A stretch of 64,000 nt of DNA from Microglena sp. YARC. Lineage: Eukaryota > Chlorophyta > Chlorophyceae > Chlamydomonadales > Chlamydomonadaceae. The stretch lies in assembly GCA_022414725.1 (NCBI GenBank), contig CM039463.1, forward strand, positions 80,029,183 through 80,093,182, written 5' to 3'. The position numbers and the translations under genes are program-made. Below the pieces are notes generated by a model that had not been told where the DNA came from, searched no databases, and worked only from the letters and a program-made list of their open reading frames with translations. This document shows positions 24,291 to 35,153 of this stretch, piece after piece (position 1 is the first letter of the stretch; each line of letters opens with the position of its first letter).

Positions 24291-25190
24291 AATTAATTGA
24301 ATTCCAATTAATCGATTGATTTCTATAAAGTGACGAAAAATAGAGTTTTTGGAGGGTTGTTGATTGTTAAGCAGTACTGAACGTTTCTGGAATGTAATGA
24401 AAGGCATGCATGTAGATTGACTTTTTTTTAAAGAATTTGATGCAAGAAAAATGAGGCCAATCAGGTGTCTGGTTGATTTTACAGAATTTGTACAAGGTAT
24501 TGCATGTTTCGGCCCAGCCCAGACGTGAACGGTATGTCCCGTCCTCCTGAACGGGTTTTTGACCAGCGACAGGTGGTGTGGCTTGCCCCTGCCCCTGCCC
24601 CCGCCCGGTGGCCCCCGACCCCGCCCCTGCCCCCGGCCCCGGCCCCGCCCCTGCCCCCGCCCCTGCCCCCGCCCCTGCCCCCGCCCCCGCCCCCGCCCCT
24701 GCCCCATGCACGGCCCTGAGGTGGGGTCCGTGGGCTAATTATAGCACAAGTGCCCTAGGGGAATGTTTCGTCCATTGTGATGCTTGCATGTTTCGCCTCC
24801 AATTTTTGACGACAATTCTGCTACCAAACCCATGTATACGCACATGTTTAAGTGGTTCAAATTTGAAATGTTAGCTTAAAACACCCTTAAATCAAATTGT
24901 TAACCGTGAATTGTAACTTTTTGGCCCAACCTGAGCTCCTTTTCGTGAATTGCGGTGCTCAAATATGCTCTGGTCAGAATTTGTCCGGTATAAATATGTC
25001 TTCAATTCATCAAAAATATGGAATGTTCAACTTTTTTGATGTTTTTCATAAAACCTTAAAACAATTGGTTTGTGACACACGGACAGACGAACGAACGAAC
25101 GGACATTTTAATGGGGCTAATCCCTCTTCAGAAAATCTGGAGATTGTTTTCATTCGGGTACCAAACCCAAACAATATTTGTACCGCTCAG

Positions 25191-25436
25191 GTGCTATCCC
25201 AAGTCCAACGGCCTCAAGCTTGTTTCCTGTTGGATGGGATGTTGGGGCGTCTGTGTCGCTGGCTGCGTGCTCTAGGCGTTGATGCTGATTTCGTGGACCA
25301 GGGGCTGTCCAAGGAGGAGCTCCTCAGAGTGGTGGGCCGTGCATCTGCTAGCGGACGTGTGTTCATCACACGCGACATGAAGCTTGCGGCACGCCGTGGA
25401 TGTGAATCCGTGTTTGTACCCACCAGCGGCGAGCCG
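25191..25436 (+). CDS. Mut7-C RNase domain, N-terminal exon
   Basis: An 82-codon exon with acceptor ACCGCTCAG and donor GTGGGT, phase 0 at both ends. It reads VLSQVQRPQACFLLDGMLGR, then LCRWLRALGVDADF, GRVFITRDMKLAARRG and ends SVFVPTSGEP. This is the PIN-like half of the Mut7-C family (DUF82), with the conserved Asp in LLDGMLGRL and in ITRD and the WLR(A/L)LG motif. Mut7-C is found at the C-terminus of exonucleases such as C. elegans MUT-7 and animal EXD3, which fits the exonuclease helix upstream. A family-3 SINE-like sequence starts 10 nt after the donor. Confidence 0.9.
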
Positions 25437-25445
25437 GTGGGTTGG

Positions 25446-25515
25446 CTTCTTGAACTTGAACTTGGTTGCGTAGCTTTAGCCAGCAATTTAGCTGCTCGCC
25501 GTCTTCGGCAGTAAA
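25446..25515 (+). mobile_element. SINE-like family 3 copy
   Basis: CTTGAACTTGAACTTGGTTG, then CCAGCAATTTAGCTGCTCGC and CGTCTTCGGCAGTAA, just inside the intron after the Mut7-C exon. Reading through the donor would add residues encoded by this element and then a stop at about 25512. Confidence 0.6.
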
Positions 25516-25525
25516 ACAAATGGTA

Positions 25526-26054
25526 GGCTTCAGTGTTGTTGCGCACTGTCTCTGTTTTTGAATCTGTCTTCTTACTCAGCAGCAGCAAGCTGGTGGGATG
25601 AGACAGGATGGGGTGGGTAGGCTTCAGTGTTGTTCCACACTGTCTCTGTTTCTAAATCTGTCTGCTTATTCAGCAGCTGTGATCCGGTGGGAAGGGTAAG
25701 GTTCATTGTTGCACACTGTTTTCGATTTTGAACCTTCTTACTCAGCTGCAGCAAGCTGGTGGGATGGGACAGGATGGGATGGGTAGGATCCAGTTTTGCA
25801 CACTGTCTCTGTTTTTTTGGAGGAGCCCCCCTTTCTGGGCGGTGGGAGCCCCCAGAGTCACCCCGTTGTCCATTTGTTTGTTTGTTGGATGGGTGGGTGG
25901 GTAGGTAGGCCTCAGTGTTGCACGCTGTCTCTGTTTTTAAATATGTCTGCTTATTCAGCAACAGCGAGCCGGTGGGATGGGATGGAACGGGATGGGATGG
26001 AACAAGATGGGGTGGGATAGGTTCATTGTTGGACACAATGTTTTCGTTTTTGAC
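25526..26054 (+). repeat. Tandem copies of the exon 25436 donor edge
   Basis: Five to six ~80-110-bp units, each with TGTTGCACACTGTCTCTG and (C/A)TTA(C/T)TCAG. Most then carry a short CAGC(A/G)(A/G)C(A/G)AGC(C/T)(G)|GTGGGA segment that resembles the real exon end CAGCGGCGAGCCG|GTGGGT. Units begin near 25526, 25619, 25700, 25787, 25908 and 26020. The exon piece is only ~13 nt long. Confidence 0.6.
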
Positions 26055-26270
26055 AACTTGTGTACCGTCACCCCTCATAAATCCGCGAGAAATCACGCCC
26101 AAACTTGATTCCACCCGTCAATAATGCACCCAACCCACCCACCAACAACCCACCCACCAAGTGGTGCTTGGAGTTGCAGCTGGCTGAGGTAGTGACATTG
26201 TTTGGTATCCGTTGCAAGCAAGACCATCTCATGAATCAAACCAACCAACCAGCATACAAGTAAGGATCGG

Positions 26271-26332
26271 CAATATCATATCATATAAAATCATATCATA
26301 TCATATCATATCATATCACATATTATGATACC
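26271..26332 (+). mobile_element. hAT-like MITE fragment
   Basis: TAAGGATCGGCAATATCATATC then a run of ATATC units and CATATTATGATACC. Only one terminal repeat is recognisable. Confidence 0.45.
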
Positions 26333-26816
26333 GTCAAACAATCGGCCCTTCGGGAGTTGCAGCTTGCTGACTTAGCCACATTCTTTGGCGTCCGTTGCAA
26401 GCAAGACAAGCTAATGAGCCAAAGTAACCCTCCAACAAACAAGCACCCCTGCAGGAGTTGCAGCTTGCTGAGTTAACCACATTTTTACGCATCCGTTGCA
26501 AGCAAGACAAGCTCATGATGCGCACCCCATTATCCTGCAACATACTAACGCCGCATGCAACCCTCCAACAAACAAACACAACTGCAGGAGTTGCAGCTTG
26601 CTGACTTAGCCACATTCTTCAGTATCCGCTACAAGCAAGCAAGCCCACACCCGAACCCTTTGTATCCATCAACAAACAAACACCCCTGCAGGAGTTGCAG
26701 CTTGCTGACTTAGCCACATTCTTTGGCATCCGCTACAAGCAAGCAAGCCCACACCCGCAACCTCCGTATCCATCAACATACAAACACCTCATGCTTGGCC
26801 CTGTATTTATGTTATG

Positions 26817-27008
26817 TTATGTATGTATGTATGCATGTATGCATGCATGTATGTATGTATGTATGTATGTATGTATGTATGCATGTATGCATGTATGTAT
26901 GTATGTATGTATGTATGTATGTATGTATGTTACAGTCCAATGGTAGGCCAAATAGGTCAAAGGGACTTGCCGGGCCGTGATTCGAAGGGCTAAAAATAAA
27001 AAGCATTG
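26817..27008 (-). mobile_element. SINE-like family 1 copy with long TATG tail
   Basis: About 110 bp of TATG/CATG microsatellite leads into TTACAGTCCAATGGTAGGCC and AAATAGGTCAAAGGGACTTG. It is the longest tail of the family in the window. Confidence 0.7.
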
Positions 27009-27563
27009 ATGAACTGACCCCCAAACAATCGACCCTGCAGGAGTTGCAGCTTGCTGAGTTAGCCACCTTCTTTGGCATCCGTGGCAAGCAAGACAAGCCC
27101 ACACCAGCACCCCATTATCTTTCAACATACTAACACATATGTTATGCTACGGTATATAGCCGTGGCATAGTGCGATACAGGCTGCCGGGTAATTGGTAGG
27201 GTAACTACCTGTCGGCTACTAGGCCAGCACCAGATATGGCTACTGACCGATAGGCCATAGTCTGGACCCTGACCTGATCTACCATCAGTAGCAGGGACTA
27301 GCATACAAACACCGCATGCAACCCTCCAACAAACAAACACACCTGCAGGAGTTGCAGCTTGCTGGTATAGCCTCGTTCTTCAGCATGAGATGCAAGCAAG
27401 TAAGCTCACACCCACCCACCCTTATCCATCAACATTCAAACGCCTCATGCTTGGCCCTACAGGAGTTGCAGCTTGCTAAGTTAGCCACAGTCTTTGGCGT
27501 CCGTTGCAAGCAAGAAAAGCTGATGAGCCAAAGCAACCCTCCAACAAACTAACACCCATGCAG

Positions 27564-27848
27564 GAGTTGCAGCTTGCTGAGTTAGCCACCTTCTTTGGCA
27601 TCCGTTGCAAGCAAGACAAGCTCATGACTCGCTGCAACAAGTGCAACGCCGCATGCTTTAGGCTGCTGGCCAAGGAGGAGGCACGCACACGGGTTTCGGA
27701 GCGCATCTATGACATGGTGGATGAGTTCTTCGAGTGCGGGGCGTGTCTCAAGATCTTCTGGATGGGCCCCAAATCGTTTTCTGCCATGAGCATGGTAGAG
27801 GGTCTGCTATCCAAGATTTCTGAAAATGACGCCCCAGAGGCTGTTTGA
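27564..27848 (+). CDS. Mut7-C RNase domain, C-terminal exon
   Basis: Last exon, phase 0, acceptor CCCATGCAG, stop TGA at 27846. It reads ELQLAELATFFGIRCKQDKL, MTRCNKCNAACFRLLAKEEA and then DEFFECGACLKIFWMGP. The CNKC and CGAC pairs form the Mut7-C zinc ribbon. TRVSERIYDMVDEFFEC matches the family's conserved run before the second Cys pair. Joined to exon 25191, the product has a full-length Mut7-C domain of about 150 residues. It is the ninth and only complete copy of the repeated exon start. Confidence 0.9.
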   Translation, partial: ELQLAELATFFGIRCKQDKLMTRCNKCNAACFRLLAKEEARTRVSERIYDMVDEFFECGACLKIFWMGPKSFSAMSMVEGLLSKISENDAPEAV

Positions 27849-27861
27849 TATCGTGTATTTA

Positions 27862-28147
27862 GATGGGACCCAAGTCAGTCTATGTCATGATGAGCATGGT
27901 GGAGGGTCTGCTACCGAAGATCTCTGAAAACAGTGCCCCGGTGGCTGTTTGGTAAATAAATGATATGCCGTATTACGAGGCGTGAGGTTTAGGGGGCCAG
28001 CCCGTTTGCTTGCACTGGGGGCAACCACCAAGGCTGTTTGATGTTTATATATTTTGAATGGGGCCCAAGTCAGTCTATGTCATGAGCATGGTGGAGGGTC
28101 TGCTCTCCAAGATATCTGAAAACAGCGCCCAAGTAGTTGTTTGATAA
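27862..28147 (+). repeat. Two extra copies of the Mut7-C gene 3' coding end
   Basis: The last ~90 nt of coding sequence (ATGGG(A/C)CCCAA through the stop codon region GGCTGTTTG) are repeated at 27862-27957 and 28053-28147. A family-2 SINE-like copy lies between them. In the copies the frame is not maintained to the stop, so they are non-coding relics downstream of the gene. Confidence 0.8.
27952..28035 (-). mobile_element. SINE-like family 2 copy
   Basis: GTAAATAAATGATATGCCG, then ATTACGAGGCGTGAGG and CCAGCCCGTTTGCTTGCACT. Confidence 0.7.
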
Positions 28148-28536
28148 TGAGTGCTCTGCATGGAAGCACCGCTTCAGAGCACACTAAGTGGATTCGAACC
28201 CATGACTGGGATGTTTAGACCAATTACATACCGTATGCGCTTTAAGCAATGGCAAATGAGTTGGCAAACTACCTTCTTCAAGTCAAACGTGAGTCGGTCC
28301 AGGCTGGCTTGCTTCTGCCAAGTTCCTCTTTGTGACCTGTTGTACTAGGCAGTACAGTGATTTGAATTTCTGCAACAACATATATGATATATTAGATGCA
28401 GACGAAGAATAATTTGAGAGTGAAGAATACACTAAAGTGACATGTAACAGGTCTGGGTATTCTGTAGTCAGTAAGTGTGTAGTCGTGTTAATATCTTATT
28501 AGCGGACTAAAGGACCCGAGTAACACACCCTGTGAA
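28148..28536. other. Intergenic, tRNA-like fragment on minus strand
   Basis: On the minus strand, 28165-28250 contains GGGTTCGAATCCACTTAG, a good pol III B box, but no convincing A box or cloverleaf. Otherwise I see nothing in this stretch. Confidence 0.3.
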
Positions 28537-28538
28537 TA

Positions 28539-29835
28539 CCGTAGTGTTCAAAAAAATAACGTTCTAATTTCACGTTTGACTTCGTGAAATTAGAACTTAA
28601 CTTATATTCCCGGCCGAAACGATCGTGAATCGAGTAGCAGCGGCGATAATAGGTCTTAGGCTGAATGAAGGGCTTACATACGAGCCCAGGTGTCTGCGGG
28701 TTCAAAAGACGGCTCGCGGAAATCGCGACAATCCAGATCTCATGCTCTCGCCCATTGATCGACCCCAGAGGGTCGTTTGAGAAGTCCGCCTTTGTTGGTT
28801 ACACACCTCCATAAACAGAGGACCTTGTGGGGTTTTGTTACGCGACTTCCCTCCGGGCAAACCACAGCTGATCGAAATCAGCCAACCCCTGCTCGAAATC
28901 AGCCAATCCTTGTTGCAGCCGAGGTCCAGGAGGCAGTCGCAATCGATCCGACCCCTTCTCCGACCCCTGCTCCAACCCCTGCTAGCATCTTGCGCAAGTT
29001 TTTACAGAGACGAAGCCTGACACGTCAGCCAACTGTCTCATAACCAACTGGCTCCGGTCATCTCCATCGTTGCCACCTGTCTTTCCGTTTCCGACACTTT
29101 CAGCCAATTTTCCGCGTTGCTTGCTCTGCATATGACTTGTTCAGTAAGAGGGCTGTGAATTTTGCTTAGCCCCTGGGGTTCTTGCTGGTCGACTCCCTTT
29201 GATCTGACAACCAAGCCTCATCAGAGCAGGTACCCAACTGCACCAGCGTGTTGCAGCCATGTGATACAGGGTTGCAGAAGCCCTTCAATGATGGGCTGAG
29301 GGATTCTTCAGCACATTCATGATGGAGGAGCACAGGCTGATAATAGCTGCCAATATTCCACCCAACGAGATGAAAAGTTGTGTGTATGCTGTGTATTAGT
29401 GTCTATACATCAAATCCATTAAATGCATTGAATTCACGTAAATGCAATTCAATTACATTAAATTATATTAAATTGAATTGCAATAACACAACATTAAAGA
29501 AAAATCAATTAAATCAATTCAATTCAGAACTCTGGTAATTTCATTTGGGAAGCCCTTAACAATGAAATCATTGTCTCGTCTAGGATGATCATTTCATTGA
29601 GCGATTCTTATCGCATTTTTTTTAAATCGTATTAAGTATTTCCGTCTGACTCTGATACTTCTGAGGATCATTTAGGTACAGAAACAGGAGGTTTCTTAAA
29701 ATTTCAAACGTGATATGTGTAACGTGAGCTTATATTCTTCTGGAAACAAACGTGAAATTATATGTTTCGACTTCTATTCGTCTCAAAAACTTCGTGAAAT
29801 CTTTCGGAACGTTATTGTTTTGGAACACTACGGGG
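28539..29835. mobile_element. 1.3-kb TIR element flanked by TA, Tc1/mariner-like
   Basis: The left end reads TA|CCGTAGTGTTCAAAAAAATAACGTT and the right end, inverted, reads AACGTTATTG...GAACACTACGGGG|TA. The ends match over about 25 bp with a few differences and share the TA flank expected of Tc1/mariner. A perfect 14-bp hairpin (28561-28596) sits just inside the left end. The interior has no transposase-like ORF and contains a reversed AT-rich element (29395-29565). It is probably non-autonomous and composite. Confidence 0.5.
29395..29565 (-). mobile_element. AT-rich dispersed element, reversed copy
   Basis: Reverse complement of the family at 18727 and 24074: AATAACACAACATTAAAG in place of ATTTAATGTTGTGTTATT, ending near GGAAGCCCTTAAC. 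Confidence 0.55.
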
Positions 29836-30485
29836 TATGGAACAAAGAAATTTAACACAAGCAAATTTAGGTTTTGTCAACTGGTTTTCAGGCCTCATCT
29901 TGAGTAAGTCCAGCCATGGACCCCTGCGCAAAAAAATGAAAGTTAGTATGAGCTGCCACAGGACGCGAGATTGAAGGACCCCTCCGTTTGCATGTACCGT
30001 ACATTCTGGAGAATGGCTACTATGATGGGTTTATTTGGTTTTCGCAAACCGCAAATGACCTTGGCCTACCTCTTCCACCATCGCCAGATATTTTGTGCCT
30101 TGCATTTTTGAGTTCCATTTAATTAATTTTAATGGATTTGATTCGGACTTGCCAACAATTAATTAAGTCATTCCCAAAACGCAAGCAGTATCCCGCTGCA
30201 CCAGTGCGGGGTAAATATAAATATATAATACAAATATGTAATTCGTGCAAACGTACATAACATAATAATATATATATCATATACATGTTCATGACCAGGC
30301 CCTGGCCCTGAGGGAAGTGGGTCAATTAAACTGTAAAACTGCACTCACGTGCACTGCGTTCTTTGACAAATAAATCTGACCACTGCATCCCAGATTCCTA
30401 GATGAATACATAATATACATGCGACTTTGCATCACTAGGTTCATTGCAGGCGCTAGGATCGAGCCAGGGACTGCAGGACTCGAAT

Positions 30486-30541
30486 TTGAGCTCCGTTATA
30501 AGTCCAGCTTTTTAGCTGCTCGCCTTCTTCGGCAGTTACTC
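30486..30541 (+). mobile_element. SINE-like family 3 fragment
   Basis: GAATTTGAGCTCCGTTATAAG, then CCAGCTTTTTAGCTGCTCGC and CTTCTTCGGCAGTTA. It is read in frame with the downstream LINE ORF, but it lies outside the LINE's target-site duplication. Confidence 0.5.
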
Positions 30542-30599
30542 AAACAATTCAAGTCAAAGCATTATTCTCAAAACATTCTTCATCCAATATCTTCACACA

Positions 30600-32955
30600 A
30601 GAGGATTCTCAGAAGAAAGAAGAGGAAGTGGCTAGAAACACGCATGGAGAACCTTCATACGAATCTTCGGCATAATCCGAAAAGTTTTTGGAAAGACGTG
30701 CGTGAGCCTAACAAGGCCACTACGGCAGATATCACAATTCATGATTGGACTGATTATTTTGCAGACCTCTTTGATGTGCAAGTAGGTATTGATCCAAGTC
30801 TGGATGCTAGGGACTTTGTCCCTCAAGCTGATGGACCTCAGATAGAGGCCGCACCAACATGGTTATGTCAAGACTTTACCACCCAGGAGGTGTTTTCTGT
30901 TCTCCAATCCCTACGGAAAAACTCCTCCCCCGGGGTAGATGGTATCCCTGCAGAATGGTACAGATTTGCTTCCCATGAGGCCAACTCCCGATTTGTACAA
31001 GCTATGACTAACCTGTTTAATCTCATCTGGAAGACTTCTTACCCTAGCCAATGGGCTGCAGCTGCCTTGGTACCTGTACCCAAATCCAAAGGCAGTGTGT
31101 ATGACAAGGACAACTATCGAGGTCTTGCGGTGAGCAACTCCATAGGAAAGATCTTCTCCCTTTGCATGCTACGTAGACTAGATGATTGGTCAGAAGAATT
31201 CAACCTCAGAGCCGCTGGCCAATATGGATTTAGAAGTGGTAGGGGTACTGCAGATGCATCATTCATTCTTAACCATATTGTAGATAAATATAGAGAAAAG
31301 AAAAAACCACTCTTTGTGGCTTTTGTTGATTTCAAGAAGGCTTATGATTGGGTCAACAGAGACTTGCTATGGATTGCTTAGCAAGGCTAGGAGTCAAGGA
31401 CCCCTATCTCAGTATTCTGAAGTCCATGTATAATCATGTTGTTTTCCAAGTTCGCCTACATGGGGACATTGGATCCTCCTTTCCATCCCTTGTAGGAGTT
31501 AAACAAGGAGACCCCCTATCCCCACTCCTATTCGGTCTGTTCATTGATAGAATTGAATCGTTCCTCCAATCCAAGCTCCCAAATGTAGGGGCTGAGCTTA
31601 GGGGAAAGATTCTGCAACTGTTACTTTATGCTGATGACCTAGCTATAATGGCAGAATCCCCGGCAGATATGCAAGCGATGCTTGACTGCCTGAGAGATTT
31701 CTGCGAGGCTACTAAGATGGCTGTGAATATAAAGAAAACTGAGATTGTCGTTTTCAACAAACAATTCTGTGATGAGGCCCGCATGGATCCTGATTACAAA
31801 TTTGTCTATGATGGAGCACAACTTTCTACAAAGTTATCTTTTATCTACTTGGGATCCCTCTTTGTGGATGGTGACTCAAGCAATCGTGCAAAAGCTGCTT
31901 TTTCTAGGATGCTCACTAAGGCCCAAAAGGCACACCACATGCTTCGTAGGCGATGCCATACTATGGAGATATACAATATTGATATTCTCACCCACCTGTT
32001 TGATTCTCTTGTACAACCTATCCTGAATTTTGGCTGTGAGGTGTGGGCTCCTTCTATTCTGAACAACACACTTATCTCAAATGACCATGCTTGTGAGAAA
32101 TGGCATAGAGGTATACTTAAACAAATGTTGGGTGTTTGCCAATCTACTACATCTAATATTATCATGGAAGAGCTGGGTAGAACCCCGTTGTGTTTTGCTT
32201 GGCTTAAACAAGCTTTGCGCTTCTGGAACAAGACCATACATAAAGAACCTGAGGATCTCATTAGAATGGCTCTTGAGGAATCTTTTGACTCCAACACTGG
32301 CTGGGTTCATGACTTGCGTTGTGCTCTCCACAAGCTAGGATCCAGTAAAAACATCAACATTTTGGAGGCTGTCGATGTCGAAGGTATTATGTCTGAAGTT
32401 TTTGAGTCATGGAGGTTTAAGTACCCAAGTGACACCAATGCAGTTAGAGACATCCCTGATGAGAGAAGGGTTGGCTTTAAACGCCTCCGATACCAAAAAT
32501 GGTTCGCAGCCAACAGCAATGATGAGAATGGCTTGATTCCTTTTACACCCGCCTTACATAAGCAGGATCAGATTCGTTCTATAGCACAGTTTAGAATGGG
32601 TTCCCATTGGCTGAACACAGAAAGAATGAGGGTGGTGGATAGAGCACACATCCCTCGCTCAATGAGACACTGTCAAATGTGTGGGTTCCAAAAAACTGAG
32701 GATGAAATGCATATGTTTGAGTGCCCTTTTTATAATGATATTCGCCTCCGCTACCAGAATCTGTTTACAGATATTTATAGGCATGTCCATGAGGATACCG
32801 ACTTAACCGTATGGAATGTGGAATTCTGCGATTCCACATTCAGAACCTTTATGAATGGAAATGGCACTAAGTCTTTTTGGAGCAACCTAGCCGACTATCT
32901 TTCTACTTGTAGAAGAGCAAGACAGGAAGCCCTGGACTGCTTAGTGGCACCGTAA
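30600..32955 (+). pseudogene. Reverse transcriptase ORF of the LINE, frameshifted
   Basis: Frame 2 encodes RILRRKKRKWLETR, SSPGVDGIPAEWYR, the NYRGLAVSN motif, YGFRSGRGTADA and FVDFKKAYDWVNRDLLW, then stops at 31378. The protein continues in frame 1 from about 31360 with CLARLGVKDPYLS, GVKQGDPLSPLLFG and the catalytic LLLYADDLAIMAES. A single-base indel near 31360-31378 therefore breaks it. The C-terminus has a Cys/His motif, CQMCGFQ...HMFEC, as in many L1-type elements. The stop is TAA at 32953. Without an intact frame or endonuclease it should be inactive. Confidence 0.9.
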
Positions 32956-33238
32956 TTTATTATCCCTTTTTTTTTCTTCTTGAGACTTCTCATTTGTTAG
33001 CTTCTTACCTCCGCCACTGTAAGTGGTTGAGATCTGGGTCCTGCTCTAAGGGGTTTAATACCTACGCCACCAAAACGGTGGTTGGGAGTTTGGTTTGTTT
33101 GTCCTCGACACACCCCTGATGTAATGGGGTTTTTTGCTTTGTGGGTGCTTTTTCTTTTTGTTTAAAGCACAGAGTCTCATACACCCTCGCGGTGTCAAGT
33201 AGACTTTAACATGTAATGTATGTATGTATGTACATGCA
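30600..33238 (+). mobile_element. 5'-truncated non-LTR retrotransposon (LINE)
   Basis: Bounded by a perfect 19-bp duplication, CATCCAATATCTTCACACA, at 30581-30599 and 33239-33257. The insert ends in an ATGT-repeat tail (about 33211-33235) and has lost its 5' part. There is no ORF1 and no AP endonuclease, and the coding sequence starts inside the region upstream of the reverse transcriptase. The perfect duplication indicates a fairly recent insertion. It lies between the Mut7-C gene and the transporter gene. Confidence 0.92.
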
Positions 33239-33257
33239 CATCCAATATCTTCACACA

Positions 33258-34130
33258 TACACATGGAGGTAACTTCGCACAAGGACTGCAGGAGTCTGTA
33301 TGTTGCCCTGGTTACGTTGCAGTCAAGGGTAGCCAAGGAGGCTGAAGGGTCTACCGGTGTAATGTCTGGGCTCTGCTACAAACATATGCTATTACCCATC
33401 TACCTGCAGATCTGCTCTTCCCGGCTCCGACCAACCTTGGCCGGCGTACCGTTTGTGAGTAGCCTCGGGACGTTCCGCCGTTGCGGTGGAACGTCCAGGC
33501 ATTCCTTTTTCCCTGGCCGCGACGTTCTCTCTGTTGCTACTTGGGAAGTACTAGTGGCCGTTCAGATCGTGGGGAAGCCCGTGCCGGATGCAAATCCGGC
33601 AATCCCTTTAATGTGGATGCAGAATGTTCGGATGTTGCCATGTGGGTCCGGTGTGGGCCCGCGTGGGTCCGAAACTACGACCGTTCGAACGCCTTTCTTC
33701 CGACCGTTCACCGTACGTTGGCTTCGGACCAGGCTTCGGACGGTAACGCTGCTGGGACAACGTTACCCGTACCTACGCCGCAGTTACTCGATGCGTGAGG
33801 AGGTAAAGGTAACTACGCCCTGTTTCTGTGTTCGGCGTTTGGTTGTAACCCTAGTCCCCCTTCAGCTTACCGTTCGCGAGCGCGCTCGGCGCCCGTTCCC
33901 GCCCGCCCCCCCCCCCCCTCCACGAAACGCGAACGGAGCCTCCGCGGAAGGTACCTAATTGCAGGTTCGTACACTCACTCACAACTCGTGAGCGCTCGTG
34001 AGTCATTTTTGGTGGTCACTGCCACCGGGCGATTCTGCCGGCCATCCGAATCTCTTTCACCCGCAGGAGTAGGAGGTAGCTGAACACGTCACGCCCTCGT
34101 TCACGTTTCACTCCGTTTTTTTCGTACCGC
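33258..34130. other. Upstream region of transporter gene
   Basis: Moderately GC-rich and non-repetitive, with a short C-run at 33908-33919. ORFs here show no recognisable domain. The GC content and the TATA box at 34137 suggest the promoter and upstream control region of the transporter. Confidence 0.35.
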
Positions 34131-34136
34131 CACTCT

Positions 34137-34143
34137 TATATAA
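34137..34143 (+). promoter_or_regulatory. Candidate TATA box of transporter gene
   Basis: TATATAA in the context CTCTTATATAACCCC, followed about 30 nt later by a pyrimidine-rich CTCTCATTTCTCTCATTTC stretch suited to a transcription start. It lies about 1 kb before the first coding exon, so a 5' UTR with or without an intron is implied. A similar TATATAACC lies upstream of the glutamate dehydrogenase gene. Confidence 0.4.
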
Positions 34144-35153
34144 CCCCCCCCGCGTGCGCTTTCTCTCATTTCTCTCATTTCTTTCGTAGCATCGCAAACT
34201 CATATTCTACGTCTGATCACTACTTCTTTCAACTCTCTGACATACAGAGACCTTGGTTTGGGATATCGATTCCCTTGTTCCACCTTGCTGACTTGGCTTT
34301 ATCGATAACAGTCCACTGCGCTGAGTCAACCTATCCACCAAACTAGCCGCATATTACATAGTTCATCGCGCAAGGCAGTATCGTTTGTTGCTGTCTGCTG
34401 CCGTACGTGGAAGCTGAGTGAAGGTGGATTAGCTTAATTTCCCGAGGTATGTTGGTGGGCTGGGATGGAGGCCTTCTTCCTAGCTACTGACCTGCAGCGA
34501 CTGCCTCGTTGATGCTGCCCCTTTGCTGCTTCTATTGATTGAAACTGCTGTCTCGACGACTATCAAACACACACTGCTTTGAAAGGGACTCGGGGTGTTT
34601 TCTAACCGAACATTTCCGAGACTCGATTGACCCATCGTCAACAGCACCGCCATCGTTAAGATTCGCACCCACCTGCCCGCCTTCTTCCCTCGTATCTCAA
34701 TTCCCATCGAATTGTGCTCAGTAGTCGACAAGGGCTTCAGTTTCTTCCATCTCACAGTAGTCCGTATTCAATCCTGGCGGCCTTCTGCAGGTCTACACCA
34801 CGCCCTACTCGCGTCTAAGACACGTCACAGGCGGCATGCTTTGCTCACGAACACGACCATCGTTACACCCTTCTAGCTCTGCTGTTACTGCTACGGCCTG
34901 CCAGCTAGCTGGTGGGCAACGGATACTGAGGTGCGCCTCGGTCAGCGCGTCAAAGCCAGCCCGGCGATTATGGCTTGGCCGCGATTCGAGCTCTGGCAAC
35001 GCCATCCCACAGAGCACTGTCTGCCACGCCTCGACTCGCGTCTCCAAGTGGATGAGGAGTGCACCAGCCCCCCTCACTGCTCCAGCTCGCACCCCTTCTA
35101 CCAGCTCTATTTTCAACGTTGCCTTCCACAGCCTCGACCTCCTCGGAGACTCG

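Larger units (their letters stand above)
22644..25190 (+). other. Intron with SINE-like, GT-rich and AT-rich tandem repeats
   Basis: A family-2 SINE-like copy follows the donor (22664-22756). Next come a TGGGCTAAGGTGGGCTGGTG array (23190-23590), a family-1 copy (23640-23728) and a TATAATTACCAGATAAGGTA array (23740-24065). Then come an AT-rich element (24074-24285) and a CCTGCCCCCGCC minisatellite (24585-24715). Nothing coding was recognised. Confidence 0.65.
26171..27530 (+). repeat. Eight decoy copies of the last exon start
   Basis: GAGTTGCAGCTTGCTGA and about 60 further nt of the exon at 27564 are repeated, starting at 26171, 26353, 26455, 26588, 26692, 27041, 27349 and 27463. Most are preceded by CTGCAG or CCCTACAG, so the acceptor is copied as well. 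They diverge after GCAAGCAAGACAAGCTCATG, just before the first Cys of the zinc ribbon. Spacing is about 100-350 bp because other repeats (a MITE fragment at 26271, a TATG microsatellite and SINE-like copy at 26818) have entered. Confidence 0.88.

Noticed and set aside
30419..30599. N-terminal extension of the LINE ORF
   Set aside because: It lies outside the 19-bp target-site duplication, so it is host flank that happens to be in frame.
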